64,000 bases of DNA from Lepturacanthus savala (taxonomy: Eukaryota > Chordata > Actinopteri > Scombriformes > Trichiuridae), in contig CM060478.1 of the NCBI GenBank assembly GCA_030544235.1, forward strand, positions 18,519,727 through 18,583,726, read 5' to 3'. Below the pieces are notes generated by a model. The model saw only the letters and a program-made list of their open reading frames with translations, had not been told where the DNA came from and ran no database searches. Of this stretch, positions 13,201-64,000 are shown piece after piece (position 1 is the first letter of the stretch; the number at the start of each line of letters is the position of its first letter). The position numbers and the translations under genes were made by a program.

Positions 13201-14093
13201 GTGTGGTGCTCACTCTATCTGGAAGTCCATCTGAATTCCCCCAAAAATTGTTTGCTCACACACAGCTGACAGGTGACTCCGATGTTGATTGATGCAAAAT
13301 AAAAAAAAAAAATCTGATTGTTTTTTTTTCACCTGTCAAATCAGGTAAAGGGAGAAAAAATGCCACCACAGCGTGAACACAACGCTGTTCAGCAAAGCAC
13401 AAATTACTTTTGCTGTCATCCGCTGATGAGTTGGTTTCAGGCAGGAAAAACAGCCTTAAGACCACTCAAATAATTACCCTCTTTAAAATGAATAAACACG
13501 TCAATGTCGCCATTGTCATATTTCCTTAATTTTTAAGATCAGTCATAATATTGCTCCAACACGGGCCACTAGGTCAACCACTGGGATGGTATGAGGGGGG
13601 ATAGAGGGGGGTGGAGTGGGGAGGATTCCACAACGTGAGACCTCCCTACTGGCCAATCATCTTTCACTTTTATGGCCATAAGACAATGGGGCAAGCCTAA
13701 TGGGTCTTGTACTCTTTTAATGTGTAATTTTATTACTATTTTTTATTATATTAGAATATCTGTATACTTATCACTTTTCTTATCATTTTATTATAATAGC
13801 TATTATATATTTATTGTATTTCTTACTATTTAATTATATAAGGTTACTTGCAGAAACAGCAAATTGCTAGTCGTTACAGTACATTACACCTCTCCTTAAT
13901 ATTCTGTGTACATTGTCCCCCGTTCAAATAAACAATTTTAATTCAAAAGCGGCTCCGAGTCCTTCGCTGGTTTTGGATAAGTTGTATGGATTTATACAAA
14001 TAGACTAAGATGTTATTGAGTAAAAACTCTGTCGTACTAGAGGGAAATTAAGTCGAGGAATTATTTCGAAATGTTTACGGGTGATTGCAGCAT
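10249..14093. other. 5' flank, proximal part
   Basis: No gene supported. 11700-12400 is richer in GC and open on both strands, but the translations show no domain and both strands look equally open, so I treat it as non-coding. A G-rich tract at 13595-13621 and non-repetitive stretches at 12650-12900 could be regulatory for sorcs3. 13730-13850 is very AT-rich. Confidence 0.5.
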
Positions 14094-14100
14094 TATAAAT
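14094..14100 (+). promoter_or_regulatory. candidate TATA box for sorcs3
   Basis: TATAAAT lies 275 bp upstream of the start codon, just before a GC-richer stretch (14101-14235). No other TATA-like site is so well placed. The real transcription start is not visible from sequence; without a cap-site signal this is only a plausible core promoter element. Confidence 0.35.
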
Positions 14101-14124
14101 CCGCTTTCCCCCCCAAACACGCTC

Positions 14125-14181
14125 ATGAACAATGAGCTCCAACGGCTCCTGCAGTCACTCTCCGTCGGCGCGTTTGCCTGA
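14125..14181 (+). promoter_or_regulatory. upstream ORF 1 in the presumed leader
   Basis: ATG followed by 18 sense codons and TGA. If transcription starts near 14120, this uORF lies in the 5' UTR and could lower translation of the receptor. Overlaps a second, longer uORF in another frame. Confidence 0.3.
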
Positions 14182-14233
14182 TGCGCAGCGCCTCCCCAAC
14201 TGGTCCCTCACTTTGACAAATTCCTGGACGTGA
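14132..14233 (+). promoter_or_regulatory. upstream ORF 2 in the presumed leader
   Basis: ATG at 14132 opens 33 codons ending in TGA at 14231-14233, overlapping uORF 1 in a different frame. A third short uORF begins at 14181 and ends at 14216. All end before the main start codon. Confidence 0.3.
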
Positions 14234-14368
14234 GCAGGTCTGCTGAATGGCTTCTTGCTCGTACAAATGATATCCTACCTTTTAATATTTTAGAAGTTGA
14301 ACAGCTCTGCCACACTATCCCTTTTTTCTCCCCTCCCTTCTGATAGACTATCAGTTAGGAAGAACACA

Positions 14369-57527
<43,159 letters not shown>

Positions 57528-57935
57528 GGCGCGCAGCACTGAATAATCGTCGTGTTTCAATCATGCTGAAATTGTTTGCTTTGTCTGCATTGTTTTTTTT
57601 TTTTGTTTTTTTTTTATATCTCCACGCTGTTAGCTGCTATCGTTCAAAGTCATGACACTGATAGAGTAAGTATCTACTTTACAATACAAAGGTTAATCTA
57701 TCACGCTAGACTCCAGGGCCTCTATTTTGAGGGCGGTGAAATACCACGAACAGACGATGACTGCGGCGCCCCGCGGGCGTTTTCACACAGATGCTCACAA
57801 AATGTCCAGAGATGTTAGGAAGGTTCAGCTGACATTGTGTAATTTGGATGAACGCTTTACTGCCTGCAATATAGAGTATCTTCACTGTTCTTAATTTGGA
57901 TATGGGAGATATGGAAGCACAAGCTGAGTCACTTT

Positions 57936-57941
57936 AATAAA
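57936..57941 (+). terminator. candidate proximal poly(A) signal
   Basis: AATAAA 409 nt after the stop codon; would give a short 3' UTR. Confidence 0.35.
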
Positions 57942-58231
57942 ACACAGTGGGCTGCTATAAAAACAATCTCAATACAATTTACTCACTGCTAAGTAAAAAA
58001 AAAAGTATGCATAGGTTTTTACTGCATACATATAATATTTTTTGATAACATTTGATGTAATCATTTTAAATTCAATATTTAATGAATGAATCATTTAAAT
58101 TATATTAAGGCCTTCGAGGAATATTATAATATTGTAGTGTGCTTTAAAGGATGAACTCTTTTAATGTGATAAAATGTTACAGCGCTTATTAATAATGTTT
58201 CCGTCTTAGCATAATGTTTGCCACATCAGGC

Positions 58232-58237
58232 AATAAA
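58232..58237 (+). terminator. candidate middle poly(A) signal
   Basis: AATAAA followed within 50 nt by T-rich sequence (cttttttattttctttttg), a fair downstream element. Confidence 0.4.
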
Positions 58238-59108
58238 GTCAGGCGTAACCTTTTTTATTTTCTTTTTGTAATTTTTACGTTGTGAAATTTCCTTCCTGTT
58301 GTAAGTCCAATGACAAAAAGTTGGCTGCGAAGGCAGAACACATGTTGCTTATATGTCTGTCCGCGAGAGAAATGTAATTAAAAAGTCATTATCATTTCAT
58401 TATGACAAGGGAAATGGGGTTTGTTTAATGAACCACTTCAACTTCACGCTCCGCATTAACATAGATATTTACCGCCCTATAACTGGAGGCCTTTGAGTTT
58501 TAAATATAATGAATATAATAATTTCTAAATCTGATTTATTGTGAATGCTTATAAGACAGAATACTGTATGTAGTTGCTCTGTAAGATTACATGGTGCTTT
58601 CAATGACTGTTTCTCAGATGATGGTACACAGCAGAACGCGGTTTGAAGATGAATGAAAGACATGAAAGTCTGGCCTTAGATGTGGACAAATTTGAAAAGT
58701 TGTACATAGAATAAGACGGAATGTACATCTATACAGTAGCTTCATCATACTTCATTGTAAAGTCAACCCACTGAACAGGCTATATTTCCATGACCTGCAT
58801 AATAAGACTCATTTCCTATTATTTTATTTGTTTAGTTTCAACAATAGCATGCCCTAATTATCTGTGATAAAAGACTTATACGATTTATATTAGGGTGAGC
58901 GAAAGCTGTATATACCATGGTGATTTTAAAGTTTACTTGACACATTAAACAAATTATAAAACACCTTGTCTACTAGTCTAGTTGTGCAATTGCCAAAAAG
59001 TTGTGCATGATCTATAATATTGTTAATTTTTGTTGATTCAATATGAAATCGTCTTGTTTTGAATCATATTTCTTACTGTGAACAAATTGCCATTTTGAAA
59101 TTGTTCTA

Positions 59109-59114
59109 AATAAA
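59109..59114 (+). terminator. candidate distal poly(A) signal
   Basis: AATAAA in ctaaataaatg, with a T-run about 30 nt later (59134-59144). Best candidate for the end of a long 3' UTR. Confidence 0.4.
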
Positions 59115-60077
59115 TGTATTTTTATATGGAATCATGTTTTTTTTTTCTATTATGCATGCACCAGTATGTATTGTAATGTAATATGATCAGAAAAGGTGAT
59201 CATTTAGGTTCTTCTTATTTTACCAAAAAACAAGATCGGGAGTAATGAGAAATGTGTGCGATGCCATGACGTTAACCTGGAAACCAAATGGGTTCATGAT
59301 CAAGCTCTGCCTTTACAACATTTACAAGCTCTGCTTTTACAACAGCAGTTTCCTTATCTGAAACGCAGGTGCCTTGTAGCAGCGTGGGTATCAGTCTCCA
59401 ACATACCTCTTTTTAATACCTCAAAGGCTCAGAGGTTGGTTTTAATGGGCAGAAGTGTGATAACACCCATGTGATGAGAGCTTCCTACTACCCCTATCGC
59501 TCTATCACACTAGTCGTCAGTTACAGATGGTTTCGGCTTAATGAGAACACTTACTGAGGCTGTAGTCGAAAAGATGTGATTTTGTAAACGAAGAACTAGC
59601 CTGAGTGTTCTCAGATCCAGCAAAAACATAATAAGTGTCGCACATTAAAATGGTGGAGAGACAGATACGTTGGCGGACGGCTCCGTGGGGCTGATTGGCT
59701 CAAATAAGCTGCAGCAACAAGGTCCTCACTCCTCTGTTTTGCATTTTGTTCGCTACTTCAGCAGCTGCGTATCACACACCAATCTTCATCACTCCCAACA
59801 GCTATCAACGCCCCGAGATTCTTATTCTCGCTCCTACTCTCAGTCTGAATTAACACCAAGGCCTTTCTCTAACTGCCCTGGGATGTTCGGCGTGGCACAA
59901 TCAAATTGAATGGCGACAATCACTAATGGATGATCCGCTGCAGCCAGACAGTGTAATGTAGCACTCAATGAAAGGAAACATGCTCATCAATTTCACACTG
60001 TGGCTAACACAATATTGCTGTGGGTTATTGTTGTGGGACATTTTTCATTCAAGGTGCGTCTGGGAAAATCTCGGATT

Positions 60078-60097
60078 TGTGTGTGTGTGTGTGTGTA
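60078..60097 (+). repeat. (GT)n microsatellite
   Basis: About ten GT units. Confidence 0.9.
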
Positions 60098-63000
60098 TGC
60101 GTCCTGGAGAGTGGATAATTAATTTGTTTCACAGTGGGAGAGCCAAGGAACCAGCCCATTAGAATCACTCCAGGCTACTTGGTGCTTTCCATTGTCCTCC
60201 CGCTTGGCCACATTGTATCATGCAAATGTCGGCGCTGACACTTTGGGCCATGCTAGGAAACACTTGTTAGAGGCAACAGACAAGAGGAAAAAAACATAAC
60301 ATAAATTCAACCAAAGTGCATGTCGATCATAACTACCAATTCCTGTGTGATAAACCCATAGCCAGCTGAATCAAAGTGAGGGTTTTCCTCTTCATGAAGC
60401 TGATTTGCCCTGATCAAAGGTCAGGCAGAACTAAAAGGTGCAGTAAACTACATGGATTTTCAACAGACCAAAGGCATCAAAAGTGAGCTGTCGATCGTTG
60501 TGTTTGCTGCTTTATTCCGCAACCATGGTTACTTCTGCAAGGTCAGATGAAAAACACACTAACAACCCACGGAATAATCACATCACTTGTAATGAATGAG
60601 TTGCCTAGCCTCTGAGAAACATTTTCTAACATTTAATTTTTTTTTCTTCTCCGTATTTTCATTATCTTGAAAGAAGAACAAAAAAAAAACAAAAAAAAGA
60701 CATCATGCAAATATGTTCACAATTGTATTCACAGGTTGATTATTGTGGGCTATATAAAAATATGTTAAATAAATAACAAGCCCAAAATAAAACTCCACTC
60801 AGCACGGAGAGTTCATCTGATGACGAGTTATCCGCGCTTCAGGCTCAATCGGAGGATTGGAGGGATGAAGTATGGAGGAGCCTCGAGTCAATTTGTCTTA
60901 CTGACATGGTGCTGACAACACTTAAAAAAAAGAAAAAAAGTTTGATGAAGAAGAACTTCAGTACTTATTCCAAAGAGACGGCAGCTGACCAAAGTTCTGT
61001 GCACAGGCTGAGCCTTGTTGACAGGAGATACGTCTCCTCTATCTGTGTCCCTCACAGCGAAGGAGATGAACGAAAATTTGCAGCTGTTTGTCCGCCAAGT
61101 CCCCGTGGGCAAACCTACAACCGGCTTCAGGCTTTGTGTTGATGATGGAATACATACAGCAGTCCAGAATAAATAAAAAAGGTACATTTAAAACAACCTG
61201 AATGAAGGATGTGTTTCCGTTCCAATTGGTTCAGTGTTGTGATAGATCCTTAAAAAAACAGCACAACCTTCACAGTGGGTTCAGTTCAAAGAAATGCAAC
61301 AAAACAAATGTGTAACTGTGTCAAGGAGTCCTAACTTCGTGATGGTGAATCTAGTATATGTGTCAAAAGAATAGCGAATAAATAAAGAACTCATTATTTA
61401 AAATACAAATTTGGCACTCCAGCACTTTTTTACTGCATTATATCAATTGTTCGCCACACTCTTGGAAAGGCAGGAATTATTAAGGAATGTACATTCTATT
61501 TTCTTTGTAGAAACCAGAATGTACAATGACTTTGAAGTTTGTGTTGTTTAACATTCAAACTCTCAAATAAAAGACTGCTGCTGCAATAATAATCCGTATG
61601 CACGACTTACATGAGACAGAAGATTTGTGAATAATATGTTATAGGGTAGCTTGGGCATTTATCATTCCAGTGCCACTAAAACAACTTATTTGAGTCCCCT
61701 AAACAAGAGGGATTACTCCGCTGCTCATTGACTTTACCTATTACGCACTTTAATCATCTGCTGTTATTTTTGTTCTGACATAGTGTATATAAAATTTGGA
61801 GCGACAAAGACACAGGCTTGATGAAATAAACAGATCTGGGACTCGGAGCCATCCTTCATTTCCTGGATATTGCAAGCTTTCATTTGATGAGAAACTGGTG
61901 AGAAGTGATTGTACAGAGCTTAATGAATCTGGTTGTCTCACTGTCGTACTCAGATAAGCTACTTCCACAGAGTTAAACAAAGTCAACTTCACAAACACGA
62001 GCCCAGACAAAAGGAAATATGAGCATATTCGGAGATATTATAATACATCACTTCTGTTCTGCTGTTTGATACTTTCTTAATTGAGCAAACGCAGCTGTAA
62101 CCAGCTGAGACATAACTTTTACTTCTTCCATTATGGATGCACGTTATTTACATAAAAAGATCAATGTCCTTGCAAAAATACAAGTATTTCCAGTCAAAAA
62201 GTGTCCCGTTTCAAGAAGCAAGTATAAATCTGTACAGTCTCCTCAGAGGGATTAGGCAGCACAGTGTGAACTGGTCCATCCATGCATGGGTAGCAAAACA
62301 CTCGAGACCATTCATTGTGACCGTGGTTTCATAGCTTGCTGGAAGTAACTGCCAAAGAAGATGTATTGCTTTCGAGTCGGTCATAGACTCTCAACATTAA
62401 AACACATGGGGCGCTTCATCAGAGAGCTTGATGTCTGTGTGAGATGGCAGGTAGCCTGGCAAGGGAGAAGAAAGAAAGAAGACAGAGGAGGTATTTTATG
62501 TAGCTATTTGCATAAGGGTGGATTTTTGTAGGCAAACACATTTATCTTGGATGGGTCGATTGTTAAGTTATGGGTAGAGGTAAATCAACTGGAACTTTGT
62601 AGATATTTCTTGATGAAAATGCTTTCACCAGTCCGCTACTTTCCTGATGTGCTAATTATTTTATAGGGTCAAATAATTCACGGAGACATTCTCGTCATTT
62701 TAGCCTGCGCTCCATCGTGCCTCACTTACCTGTGAATATTAATACCTCACCGAAGCGAACTCATCTTGGCAACACACACATATAAATATACAGCATATAA
62801 TAATACCTGTATCTTGGCAACTATCATTGGATAACACTGGAGTCGGAATAAATAACATCAGTATATAACAATAAATATATTAGGTTTTCCTCCCCCGTCA
62901 GTGAGGTTTGACATGTCTTAAGTGGCAACTTTCTCTGCCACACCAAAGAGTCGCTTCACCTAATTTACACACTTACACCTTATGGCACCTAACTGCAGTG

Positions 63001-63394
63001 TGGTATCTGAGCTCAAGGTTTGAGATGTCCGTACATAAACATGAGCAGAGCGACATGAATTGTGAGCGGTGAATGAGAGCAATGCCGAGGTTTATAGTCT
63101 GGTGGTGTTATATTGTAAAAACAAGCTGATGGCTCATTGCTGGTTTTTATTTCAGCAACACAATAAATCATGGCTGACACATCCAGAAAATCTAAAGACA
63201 TCAGTCATAAAAGATGTGAGATTAAATGTACTTCTGTTTGATTATACACCAAATAGCAGAAATGCTATTAGTTTACATTTAGTAGTAGTATTTTCCTGTT
63301 TTTTTTTCTTTTTTTTTAAGTTTGTATAGCGCTCACAAGATATATTTATGGTTTTAAGCAAAAAACAAACAAAACAAATCATCTCAATATAATT

Positions 63395-63605
63395 TTACAT
63401 CTCATCATTAAGTTTCTCTCTGGAGCTCAGTAATATTAATGAGGCTCACCTCTGATTGGGTGATTTGAATGGCTGTGTGGGTGTGGGCATGAACTGTATA
63501 GTTGTGACATCACAGCTTCACAAAAGTCCTGACGCCTCATTTTATACCATTTATTGAATATGGACCGTTATAATGAAATAGCAATGGAAATCTCCACCTC
63601 TATGA
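63395..63605 (+). mobile_element. TTAA-type MITE fragment (family of 18336)
   Basis: 'gaactgtatagttgtgacat', 'cttcacaaaagtcctgacgc' and 'ctcatttta' run parallel to 18527-18578. Both ends are missing or eroded. Confidence 0.6.
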
Positions 63606-64000
63606 TATAATATAAATTTTTTTTAATTGTTTTGTGATGAGTATATTCACACACACACACAGGGACACATGCACGCGCACACACGCCCTGTGTGCTTACT
63701 CGCTTACTCAAAAAGTTGATGATCACCCAAAGACAGGAAACTCATCCTTGAATTTATTAGCTGTGAATAATCATAGGACGTAAGTGTAATGTGACCATTC
63801 TTTTACTCTGGATAATCCACAAACATTGATATGAATTGATCTGAACACTTCAATATTGCCCAAAGGGGAAATTCACTCAAAATTAGAGAAAGAGTAGAAG
63901 GAAACAAAAAGAGTGAGTGAAAAACAAAAAACAAATAGACTAAAAGATAAAGACTTAACAAACATGTACCATCATTTCTATGCAAGTACAGAGACCTGCA

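Larger units (their letters stand above)
57528..59135 (+). other. presumed sorcs3 3' UTR
   Basis: AT-rich non-coding sequence directly after the stop codon, with three AATAAA hexamers and no repeat that I recognise. The third hexamer, followed by U-rich sequence, suggests the long form ends near 59130. The boundary is an estimate. Confidence 0.5.
59136..64000. other. 3' flank of sorcs3
   Basis: No gene supported. Contains a GT run at 60078-60097, a MITE fragment at 63395 and a CA run at 63643. Short open frames such as 60906-61142 show no domain and begin with a lysine run from an A tract. Confidence 0.6.

Noticed and set aside
14297..14368. N-terminal extension of sorcs3 upstream of the chosen start
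   Set aside because: It has no ATG (opens at TTG), and the ATG at 14369 has a good context and starts directly at a signal peptide.
60906..61142. 78-codon frame in the 3' flank
   Set aside because: Opens on an A-run, has no recognisable similarity, and the other strand is open as well.

Overview
The window reads as vertebrate nuclear DNA, most likely from a percomorph teleost. It is AT-rich, full of long TG/CA, TA and GATA microsatellites, and scattered with short fish-type mobile elements. Canonical GT-AG introns interrupt one large gene. No bacterial, operon-like or CRISPR structure is present.

That gene is a complete plus-strand SorCS-family VPS10 receptor. I assembled 27 coding exons between 14369 and 57527. 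All junctions are GT-AG and all phases agree, giving 1252 residues and a stop codon. The product has a signal peptide, a long basic propeptide, a VPS10 beta-propeller with Asp-box motifs, a ten-cysteine (10CC) module, a PKD domain, a membrane-proximal domain, one membrane helix and a tail of about 78 residues ending in a class I PDZ ligand (TNV). Recalled similarity favours SorCS3 over SorCS1 or SorCS2, so I call it sorcs3. Teleosts may carry two copies (a/b), which I cannot tell apart. The known role of the family is neuronal sorting and trafficking, including postsynaptic functions.

Layout: 1-14090 is 5' flank without a supportable gene. It holds dispersed repeats, a TG array, LINE remnants and an unusual 31-bp-arm hairpin. 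14090-14368 is a putative promoter/leader with a TATA-like box and several upstream ATGs. Exon 1 (14369-15082) is followed by a 16.5 kb intron with candidate conserved noncoding stretches, a G-quadruplex-prone tract and repeats. Exons 2-27 lie between 31601 and 57527. Their introns host several non-autonomous DNA transposons, including TTAA-flanked elements in introns 18 and 23 and a Tc1-like element 90 bp upstream of exon 7. The 3' UTR probably runs to about 59135, followed by flank with no recognisable gene.

I found no wholly new biological system. The best leads are a miRNA-like or MITE-like hairpin at 9198-9308, a T-box/E-box cluster at 45374-45420, a possible alternative receptor tail from intron 26 retention, and the concentration of TTAA-flanked mobile elements in this one gene, one of them 16 nt from a splice donor.
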